NCBI RefSeq assembly: GCF_026151205.1
Contig: NC_087079.1
Location: 14,012,445-14,076,444, forward strand
DNA length: 64,000 bases
DNA from: Bolinopsis microptera
Lineage: Eukaryota > Ctenophora > Tentaculata > Lobata > Bolinopsidae
Direction: 5' to 3'
Every line of letters begins with the position of its first letter. Within the stretch, counting starts at the first letter, position 1. The position numbers and the translations under genes were made by a program. Below, piece after piece: positions 21,891 to 34,339 of the stretch. Under the pieces are notes generated by a model. It saw only the letters and a list, made by a program, of their open reading frames with translations, was not told the origin of the DNA and made no database searches.

Positions 21891-22348
21891 GTGATAACCG
21901 GAGTTGAAAATGATGTAGGTGCATGTTCATCGTAGTCGAACATTGTTCAATCGTACAACCGTCAAAAAATATGGGGAAAATGAAGTAAACTGTTCAAATT
22001 TTATATTTATGATTTTAAAATGTGCTTTTTTAAACTTTAAATTGCATGACAAAAATTGGCATCTAATATTCAACACTTTTGTGGCGGTATTGTAGTGACA
22101 TTAATGCATATTGACTTCTTAAGTTATGTCTTATTGCTGTCTTAAGTTATGTCTTATAGTTACTGCTTATCGTATTGTTCTTATAACTAAAATATTTACT
22201 CATTCATCATTTATCGTGTTTAATTCTGTGTATACTGTTATTTATTGGAAAGATAAAATGGTGACATTATGCAACAGACAATTAGTTAGTTTGCTAATTA
22301 TAAGATATGAAATAGAAAACTTAGCAAGGATCAACAAACAATTACAAA

Positions 22349-22960
22349 TTAGTAAAGGCAAAGCGGGTTATTGAATCCTCGAGTCTGGTACGGCAATTTT
22401 AGAGCATTTGGAAATATTCCCTCAGTAAAGGAAGAATTTATGATTACGGCCAACGTTTTTGTGAATTTCGTATTTAAGCTTGCAAGATTTATTGGTTCAA
22501 TTTTTGTGTCACGTGTCGCTTTGTTCTTGAATTTTGTTACTACTTTACTGATTTCAGAGGGCGTAACAGGTCTTAACTCAATACTGCTAGTACCTATATC
22601 CGTCCTACGTCCGTACTGTAACAATTCTTCAAAACCTGGCCTCCTGGATCGAAAGTTTGCCAAGCACTTATTTAGGACTTTATGTTGCTTGCAATGTTGG
22701 AAAAATACTAATTAAATTTAGCTGATAGATCGGAATGGCTGCTGAGTATGTTTCCACATTCATCCTTTAATTTAATACTAATAGGCCCAGAGTGCTTGGC
22801 ATTTCTATTTTGGAGACTATTAATAAGTTGCCACTGCTTTTTGGAGTTGTCGCGGTACTCATCAAACAAGTTTTTGTAATACTTAGTTTTGGCCAAATTT
22901 ATATGTTTGCTACAGAATTTACCAATTTTTTGCACGCAGAAATATTTGTCACGCTGCATG
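22349..22960 (-). pseudogene. LINE reverse transcriptase remnant (N-terminal RT portion)
   Basis: Two minus-strand frames belong together. 22708-22959 encodes the pre-RT linker (KTKYYKNLFDEYRDNSKKQW). 22349-22663 encodes the start of the RT (LRPVTPSEISKVVTKFKNK, VIINSSFTEGIFPNALK). A frameshift lies between them and the rest of the polymerase is absent. This is an inactive fragment of a Jockey/CR1-like element. Confidence 0.75.
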
Positions 22961-23027
22961 GGAACTTTTAACTTATCGTGGTACTGGTAGAGACGCTGTC
23001 TTAGTCTACGGGCACATGCATCTTCTG

Positions 23028-23405
23028 GCTTTTACTAATTCGCTCGCCCAAAAATTTCACGTGACTTTGGTTTTTATAGTTTTGCAGCCGTACAAAACGG
23101 TTTTACATAAACCCTAATCCCAACCCTAACCCTAACCATAACCCCGAAGCTATCCATAACCCTTACCACAACCCTAACCCTAACCCGGGCCCTAAACAAT
23201 CGAATTCGTATTTTACTAGCCTGTCACGTGACCAATACGGTTTTTTGCCCATAACTCTCCAGGGAAGCATTTTAACCCTACGTCATGGGGGTGATTCGGA
23301 ATCAGCGTCCAAAAATACATCGATCTAGACCACTTTCATGCCCAAAGGGCCTTTTCTGTTTTCACAAGAATTTTCTTAAAATTTGGGCGAGCGATTTAGT
23401 AGGAG
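23028..23405. mobile_element. MITE with GCTCGCCCAAA ends and TTAGGG-like core (copy 2)
   Basis: The ends are TACTAATTCGCTCGCCC and the inverted GGGCGAGCGATTTAGTA. The core has CACGTGAC, a degenerate CCCTAA run at about 23108-23195, and a second CACGTGAC at about 23224. It is longer than copy 1 at its right end. Confidence 0.7.
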
Positions 23406-23501
23406 CGGCATCTTCTAGCCACGGCCAGTAAGATCCAGGGTTTTGAGTCGTGCCGTTCATTTTTACGTCTAGGTCCAGGTTTCTTTCCAGGTTTCAGGGG
23501 G

Positions 23502-23590
23502 GGTCAATTGTCGGGGGATCAATTTTCGGGGGGTCAATTGTCGGGGGGTCAATTGTTGGGGGGTCAATTGTCGGGGGGTCAATTGTCGCA
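23502..23590. repeat. 15-bp tandem repeat (TCAATTGTCGGGGGG), six copies
   Basis: Because the period is a multiple of three, it gives a repeating five-residue frame (GGSIV), which is not evidence of a gene. Confidence 0.85.
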
Positions 23591-23667
23591 CCCAATACTA
23601 ATAGTATGGGAGGTGTAACTGTAACTGTAAGGGCAACGGTCGTCGGTCATGCTTGCCAGCACTGTGA

Positions 23668-23765
23668 TTTACTGGGCCGCGCTCAGCCTGTCATTCCGCC
23701 AAATCTTTATTGTTTATTGTTCTTTATGTTAATGAACATAATAGCCTGGGGTCCTCAGGTAACAC
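23668..23765. mobile_element. Short dispersed repeat (TACTGGGCCGCGCTCAGCC family)
   Basis: This ~95-bp unit runs from TTACTGGGCCGCGCTCAGCC to CCTCAGGTAAC. Other copies lie at 41303-41392, 42733-42815 and 42816-42870, with an inverted piece near 43750-43790. It has no coding content. Confidence 0.65.
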
Positions 23766-25025
23766 TGTGATATAATTCTAATATAATATACGCTGCTATA
23801 ATAGTAATACTAATATAATATACGCTGGTCGCGGATGACCGATTTATTTAATATTGTATAGATACAAGAAAAACGCCACTTTTATTCGGACGTATGGAAA
23901 ATTATTAGTGATTCTTTGAATTACAATTACATGGTAAATAATTATTAATAGGAGGCTAAATTGTGAAAATGAGGCCAAATTTGAGGGTTCGTACGATATT
24001 AGGAATTAAAACACATACATATGTACTGCATATATATACGATATATGTACATATCCAATATCGCTCCCACTATATTATATAATATCGCTCGCCCAAATTT
24101 TAAAAACATCTTGTGAAAGGCCCTGCTCTGAGGGTAAGTATAAAGGTCACGTAAAACCCAAGACACGTGATGATGCCGTGTTATACAATATGAACTAACT
24201 CTACTCACGTCCGAAAATGGCGTTTCTCTTGTATCAAATATGAAGCTACGATCTACATTTACCGATATAATGCTAAATGTGAGCAGAGATATGCAAGGTT
24301 TCAAATGAGTCTACATATGAGGCTCCGTAAGGTCATGCATATATGAGGCTCCATATAAAAACATTTAAAATTAAATCATAGATTGGAGGCTAAATGTAAG
24401 GTTAGTTATGAGGTTAGATGAAATTAAATGTGATGTTAAAAACGAGGCTACATTTGCCCAAAAATAAATGCAACTACTTTGATTTTCTTTTATTTTCATA
24501 CCATTACCAGGATAAAAGCATACAGCTTATAAAAATTACATAAAAATCGAATTGACCTAATATACCTCAAAGATAGAATTTCAAAATGAAAAAGTACCAA
24601 AGTTATCAATAGAACTTTAAACATTTAATATAAAAGCTTTAAGTTATTGTTTTCTAATATAATACTAATAGTATATAACTTATAACTTATATATCATAAG
24701 TTGTTTTCTATTTGATTGTTTATAGTAGCAGATCTGATCTAGTAGAACTAAAAGAAAAAGTTAGCAGTCCACAAAGTGAATTATCTAAAGTTTAGTCCAT
24801 GTCTCCATGACCTCTATAGTTGTTGTAACTAACTGAAATATTTTCAAGGTTTCTACGTTGCGCTCATAAATAAACGAGGTCTCCCATGGCCATTTCCAGT
24901 ACCACTGCTTAGAACAACCCTTCTCGCAATTATCAATTGCATTAATTGAATTAAGACGCCCGGTCGACTTCAACCCTTCAATTTCAAATCTAAAGGCCGA
25001 GTTGTTGTAAAACAGAAGAGGTCGG

Positions 25026-25252
25026 TCACAATGTATGTGATGCAGATGCCTCGTTTCTGGCCTCATCTGGCGGTACCATTCCGACAAGTTGCCTTGCTGC
25101 TTGGTTACGGTTAGGTTGAAAATCGTTTCTCAATATTCTGACCTGCCAACCAGCAGGTACCACTACACGACCCGATATTCTTTCTCGTATTCCAAAGATA
25201 GCTAGAACAATCACAATCATCACCAGGAGGATTAGAAGCCCCATTAACGTTT
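25026..25252 (-). CDS. Alternative last exon (TM2): transmembrane segment and short tail
   Basis: The acceptor TTTTTCAG ends at 25253 and the exon opens in phase 1, exactly as the 26727-27076 exon does. It encodes a 16-18-residue hydrophobic span (LLILLVMIVIVLAIFG), a basic RERISGR stop-transfer, and a 52-residue cytoplasmic tail ending at TGA 25026. Splicing from the stalk exon (27523-27561) would give a 257-residue receptor. It could instead end a separate neighbouring gene whose other exons are not recognised. The phase match and membrane topology favour alternative use. Confidence 0.5.
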
Positions 25253-25734
25253 CTGAAAAAGAAAACGGTTAAATTATAATTACATTTATCTTTAGAATTC
25301 AAGACGATCATAATCATATCCACGTGAAATTTTACATCTTTTATTTGGAGCTCGGATGGGATTATAACTCAATAAAACCCTAATTTTCATCATATTTAAC
25401 GTGAAATAATTTGCTGAATTACAGCCTGTGTATGTTAGATCATTTAGATTAAAAATACATCGATACGAAATCCGCTTATTGATGTACTCTAGACTGATTT
25501 AAAGTTAACGCGAAAAACTTAATATGATTAACTAAATCATATTTAGTATAGATATATATTTAGAAGAAAGGACAGCAAGAAAGTTGCCTCAAAGTAAATT
25601 TCATCAGATCCGGTAGATTGAAATTTACTGATACTCAGATGTACTTCTCGGCACAGCACACGATCGAAACAATTCTCATTCTCTCTGGTTACAATTATTA
25701 ACATTTACTCAACTTTAGTGTATAAATTTCCCCA

Positions 25735-26250
25735 TTAAAAATACATATAAAAATAGCCCATTTTATCAAAGTGACTACTGTCCATTAAAGCAAACTGAAA
25801 AATTATTATTAAGGGAAATTGGAATAAGCTACAAAATTTTAATAGTGCCAGTGGGGACAAAGGGTTAATCCTCCATGTTAATGTTATACCCCATCGTTGC
25901 TTTGTCGCATTTTCAGGAAATACAACTGATAGTTCCGAGTCTGCATTCTGCAACACCATCGATTCAGGCAGACTCAACCACAGAAAAGGATTATTCTTAG
26001 TCATCTAACTCAATCTACTATCTACTGTAAATTGGACCGACCAGCAAAAGGTGTCTTCTAATTCTTTCAAAAACTTCGCCACCAATTATGCACCAGCCTT
26101 CGCCACTAGCTGTGTCCCTTCTATTCAGTAGTGAACAAACATTTTTGACCATAAAGTAATGTTTCAAGAGGAAAAAAAGGTATCCGCCAGTGTCGCCAAT
26201 TTTATGATAATTAAAAGTATAGTAAACTCTAACAATTTGACTCACCACAC
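25735..26250 (-). other. Region between the two alternative tail exons; no confident exon
   Basis: Open stretches on the minus strand at 25735-26004 and 26018-26248 have acceptor-like ends, but I could not place any as an exon with a consistent phase or known domain. They may be 3' UTR or intron of the LRR gene. Confidence 0.3.
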
Positions 26251-26726
26251 TTAAACAAAATTGAAAAAAGAAAAACGAAAAAAAGATATAATCTGATCCA
26301 TATACTTATAATTAATACGATTACGCGTACAGCTGCCACACAAACTAACGATAGTAAGAGGGTCAAGGGATTATTTATCCAAGACTTAAATGGATAATTT
26401 TTATCATGAAGGTTACATATCAGCAAATTCTCAAAATATACATCATACTGCTTTTCTTATTTACGTATTAAACCAACCAGCGCATTAAATCTACCATCAA
26501 TTTGCTCAACTACATGATGCTTCCGAGAGAGGCGTTTAGAACCGCTGATATCACGAAATGAACAGGTCCATCAATTGTCTTTTGTTCCAAGCTTCACGTG
26601 TCACCTGAGTCTTACAGAGTTCAATAGTAGAACAATGAACAACGAACGAAAAAAAAATCTGGTCACCCGAAGTCAGGCAACATCGCTACCTCCAGTGCCT
26701 ATAAAACAAAACCATTGGTTTCCCAT

Positions 26727-29656
26727 CTACCAAAAAGAACCCGAGGAAGCATTTGATGGGCCGGGTCTAACATCCTCCATCTCCACACGTTCTACATTTT
26801 CTACTGGAGCTAAGTTTTCCTCCCCGTACACACTCCCAGAGAAATGATTCCGAGTACTGTTCCGCCCCGGACTACTCCCCGCATCTGGCGTATCCTGATT
26901 AATGTTCCTGTCTGGAGATCGCTGTGCCCGGATGGGGGGCCTTGTCCGCTGGCAGCAAATCAAAAAGCAGCTGCGCACGGAACGGCCGAATCGGTTGTTG
27001 CCGTTGAGAACAATGTAGAATGCAGTTAGGGTTGTTATCATTATGGGAACTACTATCCAGATCATAAATACCGTCCCTGAAAATACGTACGTCAAACTCA
27101 AAGGGTTGTTTTGGATTTAATTTGTAATTGTATTTATTTTATTCTCATTTGTTACACTTATAAATTCGTTTTTCTTTGCGACCAGCAATTCATGTATTTT
27201 ATTGATATGCCTGGAAATGACGCGTTCACACGTTAGAGTTGCCCAACTTTGACATTGAAAGCAAAATGTTCTGAAACTCGACCATGCATGTCAATTAGTC
27301 AATAGTTTAACCACCCACTACTAAATTTACCGTCAGAAAACTGTCGAGGATATTCTGAACATTCTGCAGCAATGAGACATAATTTTGAAATTTGACTTAT
27401 TTCACTTCAGGGACGGTATTTTGACAGATAACGTTTACTAAGCACCAAGAGAATGGTGCTTATATGAACATGCATATAATAATTATTTCTGTAATTTAAC
27501 TGTCAGCCGTGCTTCAATTCACCTGTATTGATTTCAAAGCCGTGGTGAATCGTCCCATTACCTGAAAGTTATGAAGATAATACATGCGTTTGGACCTCAC
27601 TTACAAAATGAATATCAGATATAGTATATACGGGGGGGGGGGGGGGGGGGGGGGGGGGTGGGTGAAGTCAAATTTCAATGGATTGTGATATAAGTAATAT
27701 AAAATAACCTAGTTTAAAATAAGTTATTAGAAGGACTTACTGCAAACAGAGTCCGCGTCCAACTCTATGATCTTCTGGCCTCTGAGAGCAACAGGACCAA
27801 TACATGTTACAGACTTTATATCCTTAACCATGTGCATGTTACTGAAAAATAGGATAATCTTAATATACGGGATATGTTTATTGCAGGCAGTATTATAAAT
27901 ATTACCTTTTAAATGCTATCCGGCCTAAGAAGCTTCTGACAAATCCGAATAATGGTCATATCCAACGGTTCTATATTAGAAATGGATCAAAATCATATAA
28001 CCCAATACGTTTACATGCCTAAGTATATTTTACAGACATTTTATAAATTAATAATTATTAACTAGAAGTAGGAGTACAAAACCTACCCAAAGAGCCAGTT
28101 CCTAAAGGAACAGATGCTAGCTTCACAAACATAAGGGTTGTTCCCAAGCTTAATCTCTGTTAACGATTTGAGATGCTTTAGAGCGTCAGGGTCGATGTTA
28201 CTGATATCATTATGCGATAAATCCCTGAAATAAAACTCAGAGTCAAGAAAAAGAGAGACAGAAAAGAATTATAAATTCCGTCGTAACTTACGGAATTTGA
28301 TAGAATCCAAAAATCAAGCATTCGAATGGTTCATAAAGAAAGGTGACTAACGCCAAATATAATTGAAATGAAGAACGTAGGCCTTAATTTCTTTCCGATC
28401 TAAGGTAATATTTTCTAGAAGATATTGATCTTCACTTACAGTTTCATGAGAAGTCGTTGACTCTTGAACCTCTCCTCCCCTATCGTCTTAATCTTGTTGT
28501 TACTTAAGTTCCTGAGAATGTTTGATTTACTTCGATATCTTTTAAATGTTTACAACTTTTCCCATAAACTTCTCCATCATGATTATCAGATGACAAGTTG
28601 ATAATGCATTGTCTTTTAATAATATCGATATTTGATAAAAACAAAAGAGGGTAAATCTTGGCAACTTGTCAAGCTGGATTGCAATCCCTCAATAGATTTA
28701 AATTAAGAGAGTTTAGTAACGTTAGTCACATATAATACACACAATGTGTTGGTATCGTATGTTATAAAATTATAAAATTATCATAAACTTATTCAATTGT
28801 AGCTCCCGCTGAACCTATTATAATATATATTATATCTATAATATATTATATAATATATAATATAAGGATAATTCTAGGTGTATAAATTTTGAATTATGAG
28901 GAAACTCAGTGTAAGATATTACGTAAAACACCCAGTAAGTTAGTTGTAGTGTTAAACACAACAATCGTGTAAGGCAATGTTAAATACTAAGCTGTTGGAT
29001 AATTCAACCTGAGAGTACGTTAAGGCTGGAAATTTGCCGAATTGTTCAGCTTAATTGTAGTGTCTTTTGTCTCCAAATTTGCTGCATATAAAAAGTTTTG
29101 TGCAGGTGCGGAATAATCGCACTATTTACAAATTATTACCGCACGTACGTCCTACATGTTATGTTGCCTCTGTAGCCAAATTATGTAAACTTTAAATCAA
29201 TATAATAAATTATGTAAAATAATATTCGACAAACTTACAATATGCTTGTGACATTGGTCCCTTCAGGAGGTTTGGTAAGACTTTTGTTGGAATAGTCCAG
29301 ACAGTATCGATAATCACCAAGCAGTGTACCGCAGCTTAAATCATCATAACTGCTGACCTTTGTCTCTGCGAAACACGCATAAATTAATATAGATATGTAT
29401 TAAGTTATTCGAATATATTAGATGGACTAAATAAAATTTAAATTCTAAAGATTGTTCGATCAGATTAGTTGACCGATCGATTAAAACTATTAGGTTAACT
29501 TAGGTATCCATATTGGGGTGAAACCATCACAAAGGAGATCACTGAATTTATATTGCACACAAGGTACACCACACGTTAATTATTACCTGTTTGGATGACT
29601 TGTAGAAAAAGAGGGAGAATAATGGTAGTAAGTAGTGTCGTCCTCACATTCTGCAT
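26727..29656 (-). CDS. Small LRR type I membrane receptor (7 exons)
   Basis: Inferred exons on the minus strand are 29587-29656, 29239-29365, 28440-28511, 28087-28224, 27741-27841, 27523-27561 and 26727-27076. Phases join without conflict and total 897 nt (298 residues). They encode, in order, a signal peptide, an LRRNT cap (SCGTLLGDYRYC), one 24-residue LRR on a 72-nt phase-2 exon (NLSNNKIKTIGEERF), a second LRR (DLSHNDISNIDPDAL) running into the LRRCT cap (YVCEASICSFRNWLF), the rest of LRRCT (VTCIGPVALRGQKIIELDA), a 13-residue stalk, a transmembrane helix (VFMIWIVVPIMITTLTAFY) and a ~90-residue tail with a Cys cluster (CFLICC). The short cap-LRR-cap layout recalls platelet GPIb-beta. Ligand and signalling are unknown. 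Confidence 0.8.
27066..27421 (-). promoter_or_regulatory. Intronic sequence complementary to the TM1 splice acceptor
   Basis: The plus strand at 27406-27421 reads TTCAGGGACGGTATTT. The minus strand at 27081-27066 (acceptor plus first exon bases of TM1) reads the same 16 bases. In the minus-strand pre-mRNA the upstream copy is therefore perfectly complementary to the acceptor about 325 nt downstream and could form a stem covering it. Confidence 0.55.
27632..27658. repeat. Poly-G tract (27 bases) in an intron of the LRR gene
   Basis: An uninterrupted run of G. Similar tracts lie near 17635, 18969, 19155 and 44641. Long G runs may be mis-sized by sequencing. Confidence 0.9.
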
Positions 29657-29984
29657 GTTACGTAACCAGCATCATATACTTAACTTAAAATAGAAGTTTT
29701 ATTATAGGGTATTTTAATTTATAATTATTAACTTAAATATCAACTCAATTAACTTAATGTTACGTATCCAGCATGATGAACTTAATATATAAAGATATTA
29801 TACGTTTGTTGGAGCATGAACGTTTTCAACAATTGACAGCGATTCACAAATTCGAACGATTATTACAACAAGTTGATTGGCAAATTGATTTCAGAATGGT
29901 AGCATCAACACAAGTTTCTATAACCAAAATGATTCCTGCTCCCACTCATCATTTTCGTGCGTAACATCATGGTGATTCTTGAGA

Positions 29985-30352
29985 CCGAGCGTGCTAATCA
30001 CTCTACAGTTGAGTGTCTTCGAGATTTTTCTGACAGTTAAAATCTACCTGATTCGATGTATTTTCGAACGCTGATTCCAAATCACCCCACATGACATAGG
30101 GTTAAAACCTAAAATGCTCCTCTAGCGAGAAATCGGCGAAAAGCTGTCTCTATCACGTGATATTACCATATAATAAGGAAGTTGGACTACCTTAGGGTTA
30201 GGGTTTCAGCATATGCTTCAGTTAGGGACTGGGTTATGGTTAGGGTTGGGATCAGATTAGAGAGTTAGGGTTTCGAATAGTCATTCAGAGCCACCTAGAG
30301 GACGTGTTAAAAAAGTCACGTGACAGTCGAGTGATTAATCATCATCCTTTTA
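29985..30352. mobile_element. Fold-back repeat, ATCACTCTACA ends with TTAGGG-like core (copy A)
   Basis: It opens CTAATCACTCTACAGTTGAG and closes with the inverted CAGTCGAGTGATTAATCAT. The core carries TCACGTGAT and degenerate TTAGGG runs (30195-30275). Copy B is at 42045-42425 and a piece lies at 55410-55560. Confidence 0.65.
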
Positions 30353-30399
30353 AGACGTTAGTGCCGATTTTACTTCTGAGGAATTCCCCAAACCAAACC

Positions 30400-32640
30400 A
30401 AGTTATCAAACGACAGTTTAAAATCAACTCGGTATAACCCACTGAAACGAGTCGGTCACAGTATATCACCTTACATATAAGGATAAATAAGCGTAAATAT
30501 TGATAATCTCAAAATCTAATATTTGATCGCTAGACGAAACGATTACTAAGTTGACAAACTAACCAACGTACTACCTTGTTTTGGATATGAACCTCATATC
30601 CCCGATATTAATCAGAAAAATCGTCAAAGTAATTTCAAATATGTCAAGTCGAGACAATTCAAGGTTAATTATTAAAATCTTATTAATCAAGATATTTCAC
30701 ATGTACATTGTACGTGTGTGTTGGGTAACCTGGGTAAACTTGGCCGTCAAATGGATTGGGAGGGTTGTGAAGACAAAACGAGCAAAGAACTTCACGTTAA
30801 AGAGTTGACTGGTATTATTACAGTCAACAGTTTAGTCAAGTTGATGCTTATCAAAAACGTTGCACGCGAATCAGCGTTTCAATAGTCAAATAAAATTCAT
30901 CGTACTCGTACGTTGATGTACTGGCTGCTGCTTCACTTAGCATGCTCGCATAAATACTTTTAAGGTCAAGATTGGTTATTATGAAGCCATTAAAGCAGGA
31001 ATCAGCCAGAGAGAATTATACTGTTTCAAGGAGGAACGCACAAAATATACCATTAGCTGATTAGCTGATAAGCTAATTAAACTTAAAGCTGCATTATACG
31101 ATATTATACTCTATGCAAATTGCAAATTCATCCTCATCCCTGGTCTCGCTAAATTGTTCAGGCGGTTTATTTATTAATTTTGCTCTGATATTAGATCAGG
31201 AGAGACGTATTATATATGAACAAACTGGCTTAAACGCCAATTTAGCCATAATATAAACAGTACATACAATGTCGCAATAATTGGTGACTCAGCTGCACCT
31301 TGATAATTGACATTAAAACCAGATAATCTAAGTCAATGTCCAGTAAACGACTGGGGCGGGGAATGACCAAATTCGGTCGGGACTGGAAGTGACCGGGCAA
31401 GGATTTCAGTTGGATAATTGAAATTGTATTCATGTAATCATGATGGTTAACACAATTTTCTATGTTTGAGGCACATTATGCAATGTATCCTTTAAAGTTC
31501 AGGTAACTGATCAGTTTTGAATTGAACGTAAATATGAATTGCAGTATCAAAGCAGTATATTTAAAATTTATTGGGCTGTAATCAAAATGTTATAAGTCAA
31601 CTGTTTAACTTATAATTCCTAGCAAAAATTGTAAATTGGCGGGAAAAATACTTCCCCCGGCGTTGGGAATCCCGGTCGTTTACTTGACATGTCAGCGAAT
31701 CAAAGGTAATAAAAAAGTAAGACAAATAAAAGGATTGCCTTCAAAACAACTTAGGACCGTTCAAACTATATAAGGAAAGGGAATATAACTGAATAGGGTT
31801 ATATCCTTCAATAATCCCTTAAATCGAGAATCACGATATTGATAGTCTCTAATTTTATGTAAAATCTTATAAATATTCAAGAGTTTTTGCATATATTTGA
31901 ATATTCATGGTCACGCCCGAACTGTTTAAAGTGATTTAAATTGTATTTATATTATGCAATGCTCGACAAGCTAATCTCATATAAATAGTAAGAAGCAGTA
32001 TTACAACTCACCTGCTAATGTGCTTAAAACATTAATTTGTATTGAGTAACTTGGCTTTTTAACTTTATAAATTCATTGCTATTAAAAATGATTTAAATAA
32101 CCATTATGGAGATGATAATGATTCTCCTGAACATGTTTGATCCTTAAATTATAAAAAACGTTAAAGCAAGTCCTTACTGAAAACAAAATAATCCTTTAAC
32201 CACTACTAGAATGTTGATAAGTGATTTATATATTTATCTTTATTAAAACATTGTCATTTTTTATTTTGATTGGGGACCAGCTTTGCTTACTCGCCAATGT
32301 TTACTTCAAATATATGTTATTACAGATACAAAATTAATGTAAAAAGTAGCACAAAATACTTAATAACTCCAAATCTCTATATGACTGATTAATGATAAAT
32401 GTGATTATAAATCAGGCAATATGTTAAAACTTTAAAAGATAAAATATAAGTTATTATGAACACTGTCATTGAGATGAATGCCAACTAGATGTGCAAGTTA
32501 GAAATTAACTGTGCTAAATAGGCTCTCGGGAATTGTTTAATCCTGTATGATCACTTAAAAAAGCAAAAAACTGAACGTTAAAACATGTTGCAAACACTCA
32601 AGCTAGCAACGCCAACTAAAACCAATTGATTCGCCACAAA
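30400..32640. other. Gene-poor AT-rich stretch
   Basis: No exon, transposase, polymerase motif or inverted-end element was recognised. Short open frames (for example 30581-30808) have no domain and amino-acid usage expected of AT-rich noise. Confidence 0.5.
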
Positions 32641-32656
32641 ATATATTTGACCCATA

Positions 32657-33534
32657 TCATCCCTCGGCCTTAGTTTCAATCTTATCTCTGCAAAGGATTT
32701 TACCAGCCTTTATGAAAAACACTTTATCCTTCTCTTCTGCCGCTCTATCCTTCATTTCCTTGACTAAGTTTCTTTGAAACTGGCGTTTTTCAGGAGACCG
32801 ATCTGGACAGATGAAAACAGTTTTAAACTTTTCTGTTATCCTCAGATTCTTTAGTGTTGGCAATTCAAGCTGATCAACAACAGTTGAGGTTGATACTTTT
32901 AATTTAACGGGCCGGGCGGTAACTGAATTGTCCTTAGATTTCCTGCCAATTCTGCACGCTTCAACGATCTTCGGTTTTTGTCCAATGTTTTGGAAAACCT
33001 CGCTAACTGTGTTAACAAGTTCGCTATCGCTCCCTTCGGACAGACCAAATACAACGACGTTGCGACTGCGGTCCTCTTCCTCAACAACACGTTTGACTAC
33101 GCTTTTAAGCGTTTCCGAGCTGATGACCAGCTCAGTTGGCTGTAAATTGAGCTATACGTTTGAAATTCGGTTTTAACTGAGTCAAAAACAGATGTCTTAA
33201 CGGTTTTCTTTAATGTTTCAAGTTGTTCAGTCTTACAGTTCGAAAGCTCTGCCTGAACACTGATCAATTGTTCCTGACTCTTTATGAGATTGCTCTGAAT
33301 TAAAATTTACTCGTTCCGAAATTTCTTGACAATGGTCTATAAAAGTATCATTGATCTGAAACGAATCATTTAGATAACGGACTACATCAGGCCTGCAGTC
33401 AACTTGTTAATGTCCCCACCGTTATTCTCACCGATTTTGACATTAGGTTTCTTCAACTCCATTCTGAAATCTTTGCTCCATTCTAACGTATCCGTCAACA
33501 CCACATCAATCTCATTAAGTAATTCACTTTGCAT
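32657..33534 (-). pseudogene. LINE ORF1 remnant (coiled coil plus RNA-binding region)
   Basis: Reading the minus strand from an ATG at 33534 there are stops and a frame shift in the first ~350 nt. After that the frame gives a Gln/Glu/Lys-rich coiled coil, then VVVFGLSEGSDSELVNTV, a K/R-rich RIGRK segment, and VFICPDRSPEKRQFQRNLVK, ending KAGKILCRDK. This order is characteristic of ORF1 proteins of CR1/RTE-type LINEs found in many invertebrates. No ORF2 follows on the minus strand below 32657, so it is a solitary fragment. The SINE at 33542 abuts its 5' end. Confidence 0.75.
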
Positions 33535-33541
33535 TTTATAA

Positions 33542-33895
33542 GGCCAGGTAGCACAGTTGGTTAGTACGCCAGCTTTGCAATCGTGAGATTGCGAGTTCGA
33601 ATCCCACTGTCTGCCTGGTCGTGGGGTAAGCGTCGTTGACGTTCAGCTAAGGATCCTGAGTGGTCTATATGCAGCCCCCCGGTCAACTCAGACGAATACT
33701 CGAGAAATTGGGTGTGAGGGTTAAATGAGGAGCTGCACATTGCAGCAAAGTCTCGGGCGAAGAAAGTATGGTACTCACTACCTTAACCGTCACTGGCCAA
33801 ATAAATCCTTCGGCTTCCTGCAACTGGCTGGTTGCACTTGTGTAACAATGTGGCTGTTGGAATAAACCGAAGTAAAATAAGTGTCTTGATAAAAA
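33542..33895 (+). mobile_element. tRNA-derived SINE (copy 1)
   Basis: The 5' end is tRNA-like, with an A-box-like TAGCACAGTTGGTTAGTA (33549-33566) and a B box AGTTCGAATCC (33594-33604). A ~250-bp body and an A-rich tail (GATAAAAAAATTA) follow. It matches the inverted copy 46830-47182 along its whole length. There is no proper acceptor stem, so it is not a functional tRNA gene. Confidence 0.85.
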
Positions 33896-34339
33896 AATTA
33901 CAAGGTGAGGCTGTAACGGTTAAAACAAGCCGTGTTGGATATTAATTAACATTTAAACAAAGATAAGCTAAAGCGATAACAGAGCTACAATTTAGCAACG
34001 AATGTAAAAGTGTAATATCTGCACTCGATATTACACGTTAAGTCAACTATCAGAAAAGCAGAAATTTATATGTATGAATGAAAAAAAAAGCTGTCAACCC
34101 CAATGAACACAATAATCCAAAAAATAACCCTGACAATAATGAAGTCTGATTAGCTGTTCTCTGGTCGGCTAACGGAAAAAATAAACTCCCTTCCAACCCA
34201 GACCTTTAAATGTATTGCACAAGCACATAATTAGTATCGGCTGGACATTATACGGTCACCTAGGGTTAGTGGTCGGCAAGTGGTTGTTTCTACGACCACT
34301 TCCAATCTAGCACCACTTTCATCTTGGCAATTATAAAAG

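Noticed and set aside
24785-25087. Minus-strand coding exon after the TM2 exon
   Set aside because: It overlaps TM2 in another frame and lies where the 3' UTR is expected. No domain or splice signal supports it.
27905-27970. Extra exon of the LRR gene between the two LRRCT exons
   Set aside because: It has acceptor- and donor-like ends, but every frame has a stop, and the flanking exons join in the correct phase without it.
28805-28866. Regulatory AT palindrome
   Set aside because: TATAAT-type simple sequence in an intron; no evidence beyond base composition.
29773-29964. Small plus-strand gene near the LRR receptor start
   Set aside because: 63 codons with no domain. It runs to the edge of a repeat and overlaps the likely promoter of the LRR gene.
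33542-33620. tRNA gene
   Set aside because: A and B box-like motifs are present, but the acceptor stem does not pair and the sequence continues into a repeated SINE body with a second copy at 46.8 kb.
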